The notes beneath the pieces are model-generated. The model worked only from the letters and a program-made list of their open reading frames with translations. It was not told where the DNA came from and did no database searches. 64,000 nt of DNA, from positions 1,116,001 through 1,180,000 of the forward strand of contig NZ_JAASQJ010000001.1 of the NCBI RefSeq assembly GCF_011762185.1, written 5' to 3'. A program made the position numbers and the translations under genes. How positions within the stretch are numbered: the stretch's first letter is position 1; each line of letters opens with the position of its first letter. The DNA is from Dyadobacter arcticus (GTDB lineage: Bacteria > Bacteroidota > Bacteroidia > Cytophagales > Spirosomataceae). Below, one piece after another: positions 22,636 to 30,915 of the stretch.

Positions 22636-25068
22636 ATGTTCAAGAACCACCTAAAAATCGCTTTCCGAACTTTGCTTCGCTATCGGAATTACACCATCCT
22701 GAATGTCCTTGGCCTTTCTGTGGGCGTGGCGGCGTGTTTGCTTTTGTATGTCGTTTATACGTATGAGTCTGGTTTTGATACATTTCATAAAAACTACGAC
22801 CAGATTTACCGGATTGCCAGAAAGACGGAATTTCTAACCGGGCAGATCGACTATACGCCAGGCAATCCACTCCCATACGAGGCTGCTTTGAAAGTGGATA
22901 TCCCGCAAATGGGTACCATCGTACCCGTTTATGGTACCCTTGATCCACAGGTAACGGTCCTGGGAAAAGATGCGGACAGCCAGACAACGGATAAGAAATT
23001 TAAAGAGGAAGATGAAGGAATAGCTACCGTCCCGGAATTTTTCGATCTGTTTGATTACGCTTGGTTAACCGGTTCAAAATCAGTTTTGAAAGAACCGAAT
23101 GTGATCGTACTGTCTCAAAGAAAAGCTGAGAAATACTTTGGTAAATGGCAGGATGCGGTAGGGCAGTATTTGAAGATCAACAACAAAACGATCATGAAAG
23201 TAGGTGGCATTTTGGAAAACCCGCCGCTGAATACAGATATGCCTGTTGATATTGTGGTGTCTTACGAAAGCAAACGGAAACAGCCGCTATCATTCGGTTG
23301 GGGAGGTTTCGATAATTGGGGCAGTACCAGCAGTAATGATCAGCTTTTTGTTCTTTTGCCAAAAAATGTTTCTGTAAAAACCATTGAAAATCAATTCCCG
23401 GGTTTCATCACGAAACACTATAAAGATGAAAAAAGCAACTCCAAAGTCTCGCAATTCCTAACTCCTTTATCCGAGCAACATTACGATGGCAGGCTCAACA
23501 ATTTTACCGGGCACAGCATCAGCAGAGGCGTACTTTGGACACTGGTCGTGATCGGCATCCTGATCATTTCCATGGCGTGCATCAATTTTATTAATCTCGC
23601 AACCGTACAGTCGGCCCGCCGATCCAGAGAAGTCGGTGTCAGAAAGGTTTTGGGCAGTAGCCGTCCCGAGCTCATCAGCCAGTTTTTAAGTGAAACAGTT
23701 TTAATTGTGGGGTTATCAGTGGCACTTGGTATTGTCATAGCGATATTAAGTATGCCACTCCTGAGTCTTATTTCAGAGGTTCCGGCTGAATTGCCGGTCA
23801 TAAGTAATCCCGAAATATGGCTGTTTGTGCTAGCTTTATCACTTTTGGTCAGCTTTGTTGCCGGCTTTTATCCAGCCATCGTCATGTCAGGTTTCCAGCC
23901 GATCGAAGCGATCAAAAGCAGGGTGGCTAACAGGTCGCTTGGAGGTGTTTCGTTGCAAAAGCTATTGATTGTCTTGCAATTCGGGGTTTCGCAGATACTA
24001 GTCGTTGGTACCATTGTAACGGTAACCCAGATGGATTTTGTGAGCAAGCTCGATCTGGGATTTGTCAAAGAAGGCGTCTACTCCGTTAACCTTGACGAGG
24101 CCTATACTAGCCGGTTCCAATCCTTTAAAAATGAGCTTTTACAAAATCCCGACATTCAATCCGTCAGCTTTTCTTCCGATGTGCCATCTTCGAGCAATAA
24201 CTGGTCGAGCAACTTCGCTTTTGGGAATAAGGGCACGGATGAAGATTTTCAGATCTCCAATAAATTCGCCGACCAGGACTATTTCGAAACTTTCGGATTG
24301 CAGTTTGCCGCAGGTAAGGCCTACGAAAGGGGCGATTCTACCGGCTCTTGCGTGGTGAATGAAACATTCCTCAGGAAAGTCGGCATTAAAGATCCGAAGC
24401 AGGGGGTAGGTATGAATGTCAAGATTGGGGGTGGAAAATGGCAACCGATTGTAGGTGTCGTCAAAGATTTCAAGGACCATTCTGCCCGTGAGGCAATCGC
24501 ACCGATTATGATCATTCCTGGGCCGCAGTATTACTGGCAGGGAGGTATTAAAATCCGCACAGGCAACATTTCAAAAGCAGTCGAAAGCATTGAAAAAGCC
24601 TATGCAAGTGTGTTTCCGGAAGTCGCGATCCAAGGTAAATTCTTCGACACAAGTATCGAGGATTTTTACAAGCAGGAGCGCCAGATAACCTTATTATATC
24701 AAATTTTCGCAGGTCTGTCCATTTTCATTGCATGTCTCGGACTTTTCGGCCTGGCAACATTTATGGCACAGCAGCGCATGAAAGAGATTGGTGTAAGAAA
24801 AGTGTTGGGCGCATCCGTAGCAGGCATTGTAGGACTCCTTTCCAAAGATTTTCTCATTCTGGTATTCATCGCAATCCTGCTGGCATCACCGGTAGCCTGG
24901 TATTTAATGGATAAATGGTTACAGGATTTTGAGTATAAAGTTGCCATCAGCTGGTGGATGTTCGCCTCTGGTGCAGCCATGGCCATCTTTATCGCTTTCG
25001 CAACAGTAAGTTTCCAAAGCATCAAAGCAGCACTGATGAACCCGGTGAAGTCGCTGAGGTCGGAATAA
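22636..25068 (+). CDS. orphan ABC permease paralogue I (diverged, longest)
   Basis: 810 aa, the longest member. Start MFKNHLKIAFRTLLRYRNY; after TM1 it reads YTYESGFDTFHKNYDQIYRIA instead of DELSYDRFH. The first periplasmic domain is unusual: it has an insertion with KDADSQTTDKKFKEEDEGIA, and FFDLFDYAWLTGSK replaces the FFxVFSFPLxxG segment. FtsX loop 1 is RRSREVGVRKVLGSSR (near 329), loop 2 MKEIGVRKVLGAS (near 715), tail ALMNPVKSLRSE. Its last 51 coding bases are identical to those of the next gene apart from the final codons. Different sensing domain, standard membrane core. Confidence 0.92.
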   Translation: MFKNHLKIAFRTLLRYRNYTILNVLGLSVGVAACLLLYVVYTYESGFDTFHKNYDQIYRIARKTEFLTGQIDYTPGNPLPYEAALKVDIPQMGTIVPVYGTLDPQVTVLGKDADSQTTDKKFKEEDEGIATVPEFFDLFDYAWLTGSKSVLKEPNVIVLSQRKAEKYFGKWQDAVGQYLKINNKTIMKVGGILENPPLNTDMPVDIVVSYESKRKQPLSFGWGGFDNWGSTSSNDQLFVLLPKNVSVKTIENQFPGFITKHYKDEKSNSKVSQFLTPLSEQHYDGRLNNFTGHSISRGVLWTLVVIGILIISMACINFINLATVQSARRSREVGVRKVLGSSRPELISQFLSETVLIVGLSVALGIVIAILSMPLLSLISEVPAELPVISNPEIWLFVLALSLLVSFVAGFYPAIVMSGFQPIEAIKSRVANRSLGGVSLQKLLIVLQFGVSQILVVGTIVTVTQMDFVSKLDLGFVKEGVYSVNLDEAYTSRFQSFKNELLQNPDIQSVSFSSDVPSSSNNWSSNFAFGNKGTDEDFQISNKFADQDYFETFGLQFAAGKAYERGDSTGSCVVNETFLRKVGIKDPKQGVGMNVKIGGGKWQPIVGVVKDFKDHSAREAIAPIMIIPGPQYYWQGGIKIRTGNISKAVESIEKAYASVFPEVAIQGKFFDTSIEDFYKQERQITLLYQIFAGLSIFIACLGLFGLATFMAQQRMKEIGVRKVLGASVAGIVGLLSKDFLILVFIAILLASPVAWYLMDKWLQDFEYKVAISWWMFASGAAMAIFIAFATVSFQSIKAALMNPVKSLRSE

Positions 25069-25257
25069 GGGGAGGGAAAGGAGGAAGGGGAGGAAGGGGA
25101 GGAAGGGGAGTAAGGGGATGAAGGTTTTTTTTAAGGTCTTCTCTTTTAACAGTTCCTCTCTCCTCCCTTTCCTTCCTCCTCCCTTTCCTTCCTCCTCCCT
25201 TTCCTTCCTCCTCCCTTTCCTCCATTAACCTTGTCACCCTTTAAAATACCACATACT
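25069..25257. repeat. strand-switching purine/pyrimidine repeat junction I-J
   Basis: Purine arm with three regular GGAAGGGGA units (about 25080-25110), core GGTTTTTTTTAAGGTCTTCTC, then four near-identical 15-bp units CCTCCCTTTCCTTCC (about 25163-25222), the most regular array in the window. An unrelated 35-bp tail carries the ATG at 25258. A TTG at 25231 could start the ORF earlier, but the added residues have no family counterpart. Confidence 0.85.
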
Positions 25258-27633
25258 ATGCTTCTAAATTATTTTAAAATCGCATTTCGTAATCTGACTA
25301 AAAATGCAACTTACTCCCTGATCAACATTGTTGGTCTGGCTTTGGGGATGGCGGTTTCGGCGTTGATTTTTTTGTTTGTGATGCACGAACTGAGCTATGA
25401 TCGGTTTCACAGCAATCATCAGCGCATTTTCAGAATTACCGGTCAAGCCAAAATTGGAGAGAATGATTTGAAACTGGCCGCATTTCCTACCGCGTTTGGA
25501 CCGGCCATCAAGGCAGGAAATGCTGGCGTGGTGGACTATGTTAGGCTAATGCAGGCTCACGGCAAGGCAGTTATCAAGAATCCTGAAAAACCAACAGAAA
25601 TGTTCTTTGAAGAGCATTTCCTATATGCGGATTCTTCAATTTTTAAAGTCTTTTCCTTTAAATTAAAAGAAGGAAATCCTGATCAGGCTTTAGATAAGCC
25701 TAACAGCGTAGTCATTTCGGAGACAATTGCCGAAAAATACTTTGGAAGTGATGACCCGGTCGGCAAGACATTAATATACGACGGAGGGAAAATACTGCAA
25801 GTCACCGGTGTTGCAGAAAACACGCCCTCTAATTCCTCCCTGAATTTTGACTTTCTGGTGCCCATTGATGCGTTCCCATTCTTGAATGGTGTAGACAAAG
25901 CTAAATGGGCCGCGGGTGGGAATTTCAATACTTACCTGTTGTTGAATTCTGAAAAAAATGTTGCGAGCGTCGAGAACACAATCAACAAGGTCGAGAAAGA
26001 AAAAAGGAGCATAGCTGAGCAGACCACTTATTCACTTGAAAATTTAACAACTATACATCTGGGGAATAATGCCAAGGATCCAGGAAATACGAAGCTGATC
26101 TATATTTTTGCCGGGATCGCGGTGTTGATTTTGTCTCTTGCGCTGTTTAACTACATGAGTTTGACGACTGCCCGTGCAACCGTGCGTGCCAAGGAGGTCG
26201 GCGTACGGAAAGTGATTGGCTCGGGAAGAAAAGGGCTTGTACAGCAATTTTACGCCGAGTCGGTACTGGTATGCATTCTTGCTTTCTTACTTGCTTTTGT
26301 GTTGGTTGAAATTTTGCGTAATTCATTTTATGAATTACTCGATCTCCGGATAGACATCTCGTTCCTTCTATCGCCCACATTTCTTGGGTTTCTAGCGACG
26401 CTTTTCTGCATAACCGTGCTTGTGGCCGGAAGTTACCCAGCCATGATACTTTCGGGCTTTGCGCCTTTGGATGTTCTCAAAGGACGTTTTGCTGGTGGTC
26501 AAAAGGGAGCAGGGATCAGGAAAATGTTTATGGTATTTCAATTCACAGTTTCCATAGCACTTATTGTGTGCAGCCTTGTAGTTAAGAATCAGGTCACTTA
26601 TATGCAAAACAAGAAGCTCGGCTTGCAAAAGGATCAGGTTTTATCCATTCCGTTGACAGAGAATGCTTCAAGAAGCTTGTTTACATTAAGAGATGAAATT
26701 GCAGGCCAGGTGGGTGTACAAAGTGCCTCTATTGCAAGCAGCGGACTTTTTGAAGGCTATAACATTTGGTTTCTCAAAAGTCCGGGTACAATGAAGGATG
26801 TCAGTTTAGTGAATTATGTCACTGATGAATATTTTGTAAAAACATTGGGATTGGAATGGAAAATTGCCCCAGTACCCGGGACATTTAAAAGTCGCAGTCA
26901 CATGTTTCTTAATGAGGTAGCTGTGAAGGAATTAGGTATTCAAAAAAATCCGATTGGTAAGACTGTCCCAGAAATGGAAGAAGTTGCCGGAGTTTTGAAG
27001 AACTTTCACTTTACTTCCCCACAGGACGGTATCAAGCCTATGGGACTGATTGTTGCGAACGATACCACAAACTTTGGTAAATCATTCGGTTCTAACGGGA
27101 TACTTTACACACGCCTAGATCCAAGGACAGATACAAAAGAAAAGGTAAAGGCCATAGGTGAGATATTTGCAAAATACTATCCTGAAAAGCCTTTCGAGTA
27201 CTATTTTCTTGACGATGCTTTTAATAAGACTTTTAAAACAGAAATCAGAATGTCAAAAATGTTCGCTGTCTTCACTGCTTTGGCGATTTTCATTGCCGGC
27301 ATGGGGCTTTTTGGTCTGGTAACATTCACCGCCGAAAACAGAACAAAGGAAATTGGTATCAGAAAAGTTTTGGGCGCCTCAGTGGCTGGGATAGTAGCGT
27401 TGCTTTCCAAAGATTTTGTAAAGTTGATATGCATTTCAATCATCATTGCGCTTCCCGTGTCCCGTTATTTTATGGACAAATGGTTGCAAGATTTCACTTA
27501 CCGCATACAGATTTCTGTTTGGGTTTATCTTTTTGCCAGCATTGGCACAATCGCTATTGCCATAATAACCATCAGTTTCCAAAGCATCAAAGCAGCACTG
27601 ATGAACCCGGTGAAGTCGCTGAGGAGTGAGTAG
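25258..27633 (+). CDS. orphan ABC permease paralogue J
   Basis: 791 aa from ATG 25258 (MLLNYFKIAFRNLTKNA). After TM1: MHELSYDRFHSNHQRIFRI. Periplasmic domain 1 has YADSSIFKVFSFKLKEGNP and a deletion-shortened C-terminal part. FtsX loop 1 is LTTARATVRAKEVGVRKVIGS (near 310), without the MNLATARS form; loop 2 is TKEIGIRKVLGAS (near 696), tail ALMNPVKSLRSE. The second periplasmic domain is shorter than usual: VPEMEEVAGVLKNFHFTSP replaces the longer IVGVxKDFHF segment. It is the last gene of block G-J. No strong terminator is seen before the lipoprotein gene 145 bp downstream. Confidence 0.92.
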   Translation: MLLNYFKIAFRNLTKNATYSLINIVGLALGMAVSALIFLFVMHELSYDRFHSNHQRIFRITGQAKIGENDLKLAAFPTAFGPAIKAGNAGVVDYVRLMQAHGKAVIKNPEKPTEMFFEEHFLYADSSIFKVFSFKLKEGNPDQALDKPNSVVISETIAEKYFGSDDPVGKTLIYDGGKILQVTGVAENTPSNSSLNFDFLVPIDAFPFLNGVDKAKWAAGGNFNTYLLLNSEKNVASVENTINKVEKEKRSIAEQTTYSLENLTTIHLGNNAKDPGNTKLIYIFAGIAVLILSLALFNYMSLTTARATVRAKEVGVRKVIGSGRKGLVQQFYAESVLVCILAFLLAFVLVEILRNSFYELLDLRIDISFLLSPTFLGFLATLFCITVLVAGSYPAMILSGFAPLDVLKGRFAGGQKGAGIRKMFMVFQFTVSIALIVCSLVVKNQVTYMQNKKLGLQKDQVLSIPLTENASRSLFTLRDEIAGQVGVQSASIASSGLFEGYNIWFLKSPGTMKDVSLVNYVTDEYFVKTLGLEWKIAPVPGTFKSRSHMFLNEVAVKELGIQKNPIGKTVPEMEEVAGVLKNFHFTSPQDGIKPMGLIVANDTTNFGKSFGSNGILYTRLDPRTDTKEKVKAIGEIFAKYYPEKPFEYYFLDDAFNKTFKTEIRMSKMFAVFTALAIFIAGMGLFGLVTFTAENRTKEIGIRKVLGASVAGIVALLSKDFVKLICISIIIALPVSRYFMDKWLQDFTYRIQISVWVYLFASIGTIAIAIITISFQSIKAALMNPVKSLRSE

Positions 27634-27778
27634 GACTTCGAAAGCCTTGTTCCACAAACATTGCGAAGCGAATCGCGAGTACTGGATTAAAATCGGGTTA
27701 AATGTTTGATCTTTAAAAGAATATTTTGCATAATTGCCGGATTTTAAAACGTTGTCTACTCACTTAAACGCTACTCTA

Positions 27779-28195
27779 ATGGTAAAACGTCTCTCCTTTC
27801 TCATGATGACGCTGGCATCACTGTTGCTGATTACGAACTCCTGCGTGGATCATGACATGCCATCCGTTCTGCCTGAGTTAAAAACACTTGAAGTTACAGC
27901 CCCTCCGTCCCGGGTAAAATGTGGTACTTATTTTTCAGTTGATATTGTTAGTCTTGGAACTACGGCGGTTAAAGAATACGGCGTTGTTGTCAGCGGGAAC
28001 GGTTTTAGCGCCACGCATGCGGTCCCGGAGCTTAATATTGACTATAAATTAATGTTTGACTTACCCTTCGTAACTGGGATAAAGTACAAGGAAGGGCCAC
28101 AAATTTGTGTCAACAACATCTATTATCGGGCTTATGCGATTTTGGTAGACGATACTGTTGTGTATGGTAATACTCTGCATTATTTTGATAACTAG
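27779..28195 (+). CDS. small putative lipoprotein, function unknown
   Basis: 138 aa from ATG 27779; an earlier GTG/TTG-type start at 27734 would add 15 residues before the signal peptide. MVKRLSFLMMTLASLLLITNSC is a lipoprotein signal with Cys at the expected lipobox position, so the protein should be membrane-anchored. The mature part (about 117 aa) looks beta-rich and contains two more Cys (VKCGTYF and QICVNNIYYRAYA), which could form a disulfide. No known domain recognised. It separates permease block G-J from block K-N, and a hairpin with T-run follows at 28233. Confidence 0.65.
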   Translation: MVKRLSFLMMTLASLLLITNSCVDHDMPSVLPELKTLEVTAPPSRVKCGTYFSVDIVSLGTTAVKEYGVVVSGNGFSATHAVPELNIDYKLMFDLPFVTGIKYKEGPQICVNNIYYRAYAILVDDTVVYGNTLHYFDN

Positions 28196-28232
28196 AAAAG
28201 GCCTTTCTTTTCAGGTTAGTCCAATAAATGTG

Positions 28233-28267
28233 TTAGCTGTCCGATTTCGGACAGCTAATTTTTTTGT
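28233..28267 (+). promoter_or_regulatory. dyad operator that also looks like a terminator
   Basis: TTAGCTGTCCG-ATTT-CGGACAGCTAA is a perfect 11-bp inverted repeat (28233-28258) followed by TTTTTTTG. As RNA it is a textbook terminator for the lipoprotein gene. As DNA its core TGTCCG-N4-CGGACA is identical in layout to the dyads at 11634 and 40131 and has the same distance (61.5 bp) to a TGG element. A weak half-site AGTCC lies exactly 20 bp upstream at 28218. It may serve both roles. Confidence 0.65.
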
Positions 28268-28305
28268 ATTGAGTATAAATAATTGATTATCAGACATATA
28301 ATGTT

Positions 28306-28322
28306 TTGGTACAAAATTAATA
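28306..28322 (+). promoter_or_regulatory. sigma-54-like promoter element upstream of K
   Basis: TTGGTACAAAATTAATA fits YTGGYAYARNWTTRWTA; TGGTAC resembles a -24 box, the -12 half is weak. It ends 42 bp before the ATG at 28365. Confidence 0.45.
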
Positions 28323-28364
28323 ATATGGCTAAAAGCTGTCGTGTATAAAAGCCACTTGTCCCCC

Positions 28365-30749
28365 ATGCTAACAAACTATATAAAAATCTCCCTCCGGAAT
28401 GTTCTGAACAATAAGGTTTATTCCGGGATTAATATTGCTGGGTTGTCTATTGGGCTTTCTTGCTGTTTGGCGATAGGGTTATATATTTTTGATGAGCTTT
28501 CTTTTGATCGCTTTCATGTGCATTTCGATAGCACTTACCGTCTGATCGAAAAGCAAAAGCAATCGGACGGGTTGTCTACGGTAGCGGTTACGCCCGGGCC
28601 GCTGGCGCCCACGATGTCAAAGGATTTTCCGGAAGTGATGGAAACAGCGCGTGTCGGGCTTTGGAGTGGGATACTATCCAATGGAAAGCAGGTTTCGGAA
28701 TCCGAAAATATGCTGATCGTTGATCCTTCGTTTTTCAAGGTTTTCACGTTTCCGCTCGTGGCTGGTAATGTCAATAAGGTATTCCGGGGAATCAATGAGG
28801 TCATTATCAGCGAGGTGATGGCCGGACGTTTGTTTGGTCCGAACTGGAAGCGCGCAGCCATTATTGGTAAAACCGTTTCCTTAAACAATGATCAGGCGCT
28901 GACATTGGTTGGTGTGGCGAAAAACCCACCGGCGAATTCACACCTGCAATTCGATGTACTGCTGCCATTCAATTATCTGGTGAGCATCGACGAGTGGAGC
29001 AACAAATGGAACAGCAATAATTTTCATACCTACATCCGTCTTCGCCCGGAGACGAATGCGGCATCTTTTGAAGAGAAAATCAAGTTACAGGTTAACCGAT
29101 ATACGGACGGAAATGACGTAACGCTGCTTTTACAGCCGCTGGCGGACATTTACCTCAAATCAAAATTCGACTTTAAAACCGATTGGGGGAAGCGCAGCGA
29201 AATCTTGTATGTGCGGATATTTCTGACGGTTGCCCTGATTATCCTGCTCATTGCAGTTGTGAATTTCGTAAACCTAGCCACCGCTCGTGCTTCCAAACGG
29301 GCAAAGGAAGTAGGTGTGCGTAAGACCGTCGGCGCACAAAAGTCGAGCCTGATTATTCAGTTTCTAAGCGAATCTTTTTTGATGACGATTTCGGCGGTGG
29401 GCGTCGCGCTGATTTTAGCCCAGGCGTATCTTCCTGCCTTTAACACATTGTCGGGTAAGCAGTTAAGCTTGCCAATAGAATCGGTAAATTTCTGGCTGGC
29501 ACTTACCGCAATCACATTGGTGGTTAGTTTTCTGACAGGACTGTACCCCGCTTTTTTCCTTTCCGCATTTCGCCCCGTGAGCGTTTTAAAAGGTGTTTTT
29601 GATATAAAATCAGGAAAATCTTTTCGCCAGTCGATGGTCGTCGGACAATTCACATTATCAATTGCATTGGCGATTGGGACGCTTGTGATATACCAGCAGC
29701 TCAATTTTATCCAGAACAAGAAGCTGGGTTTTGATCAGTCACAATTGATGTTTGTCAGCCTGAAGGGAGAATTAAAAAGCAAGGCGATCGCATTCAAACA
29801 GGACATGATGCATTTGGCGGGTGTGGAACGTGCCTCCGCTACAACCAGCAATCTGGTGGACGTTACCAATTCCACCAAAATTGAATGGGAAGGACAGGCG
29901 CCTAAAGATGAGTTTTTGATTACCCAAATGAACATCGACGGAGATTTTCTCCAAACCACCGGTATGTCACTCGCAGCCGGCCGCAATTTTTCTGATCGGA
30001 TCAGCGCAGATACCTCTGGCGCCAATGGCAACTACATCATAAACGAAACTGCTGCAAAACGGATGGGCTGGACTTCAGAATCCGCATTGGGCAAGACCGT
30101 TAAATTCTGGGGATCGGCGGGGAAGATTGTAGGCGTTTTTAAGGACTTCCATTTCAGGCCGCTGCAAGTAGCTATTGAACCTTTTATTTTCAGGTACCGG
30201 CCTGTCAATTTTTATTTCAGTTTGCTAATCAAAACAAAGCCAGGTTCCTTGAAAAACACATTAGCGGAAATTGGGAAAGTTTATAAAAAATATGACCCGA
30301 ATTACCCGATCAGCTATGGTTTTGTAGATCAGGAATTGAAAACGCTATATAAAACCGAACAGCGTACCGGAGAGATCGTACTGAATTTCTCAATGCTGGC
30401 GATCTTGATTTCTTGCCTGGGCTTATTCGGCCTGGCAACATTCACTGCTGAACAGCGAACCAAGGAAATCGGCGTCAGGAAAGTATTGGGGGCCTCCATT
30501 GCGGGAATTGTCGGCTTGTTATCCAAAGATTTTCTAAAACTGGTAGCCATCGCAATCGTAATTGCATCGCCGGTTGCATGGTGGCTGATGAACCAATGGC
30601 TGCAAGGATTTGCCTACCGTATTGACATTGAATGGTGGATGTTCGCAGCAGCAGCAATATCAGCAGTCCTGATCGCAATAGCGACTGTCAGTTTTCAAAG
30701 TATCAAGGCAGCATTGATGAATCCAGTGAGGGCGCTGAGGAGTGAATAG
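28365..30749 (+). CDS. orphan ABC permease paralogue K
   Basis: 794 aa from ATG 28365 (MLTNYIKISLRNVLNNK); an upstream GTG at 28341 gives eight extra residues without family support. After TM1: FDELSFDRFHVHFDSTYRLI. Periplasmic domain 1 has SKDFPEVMETARVG and VDPSFFKVFTFPLVAGN, plus a longer segment RLFGPNWKRAAIIGKTV. FtsX loop 1 is RASKRAKEVGVRKTVGAQK (near 312), loop 2 TKEIGVRKVLGAS (near 699), tail ALMNPVRALRSE. It is the first gene of the last block and has its own dyad and promoter-like element, so it probably leads an operon with L and M. Confidence 0.92.
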   Translation: MLTNYIKISLRNVLNNKVYSGINIAGLSIGLSCCLAIGLYIFDELSFDRFHVHFDSTYRLIEKQKQSDGLSTVAVTPGPLAPTMSKDFPEVMETARVGLWSGILSNGKQVSESENMLIVDPSFFKVFTFPLVAGNVNKVFRGINEVIISEVMAGRLFGPNWKRAAIIGKTVSLNNDQALTLVGVAKNPPANSHLQFDVLLPFNYLVSIDEWSNKWNSNNFHTYIRLRPETNAASFEEKIKLQVNRYTDGNDVTLLLQPLADIYLKSKFDFKTDWGKRSEILYVRIFLTVALIILLIAVVNFVNLATARASKRAKEVGVRKTVGAQKSSLIIQFLSESFLMTISAVGVALILAQAYLPAFNTLSGKQLSLPIESVNFWLALTAITLVVSFLTGLYPAFFLSAFRPVSVLKGVFDIKSGKSFRQSMVVGQFTLSIALAIGTLVIYQQLNFIQNKKLGFDQSQLMFVSLKGELKSKAIAFKQDMMHLAGVERASATTSNLVDVTNSTKIEWEGQAPKDEFLITQMNIDGDFLQTTGMSLAAGRNFSDRISADTSGANGNYIINETAAKRMGWTSESALGKTVKFWGSAGKIVGVFKDFHFRPLQVAIEPFIFRYRPVNFYFSLLIKTKPGSLKNTLAEIGKVYKKYDPNYPISYGFVDQELKTLYKTEQRTGEIVLNFSMLAILISCLGLFGLATFTAEQRTKEIGVRKVLGASIAGIVGLLSKDFLKLVAIAIVIASPVAWWLMNQWLQGFAYRIDIEWWMFAAAAISAVLIAIATVSFQSIKAALMNPVRALRSE

Positions 30750-30915
30750 GAAATTTGGAGGAAGGGAGGAGAGAGGAAGGGTTATTTTCTCAATTTTCGC
30801 CACCTATAATCCGGCAGCCACTTAATCACCCAACCTTTAATTATAGTCGATCAAATTATTTAACCTTTTTCCCTCATCCCTTTCCTCCCCTTACTCCTTA
30901 TTCCCCTTTTCTAAT
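30750..30915. repeat. strand-switching purine/pyrimidine repeat junction K-L
   Basis: Purine arm TTTGGAGGAAGGGAGGAGAG (30755-30780), a long unrelated core of about 90 bp, then a short pyrimidine arm CCCTTTCCTCCCCTTACTCC before the ATG. It is the most degraded of the seven junctions of this type. Confidence 0.75.
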
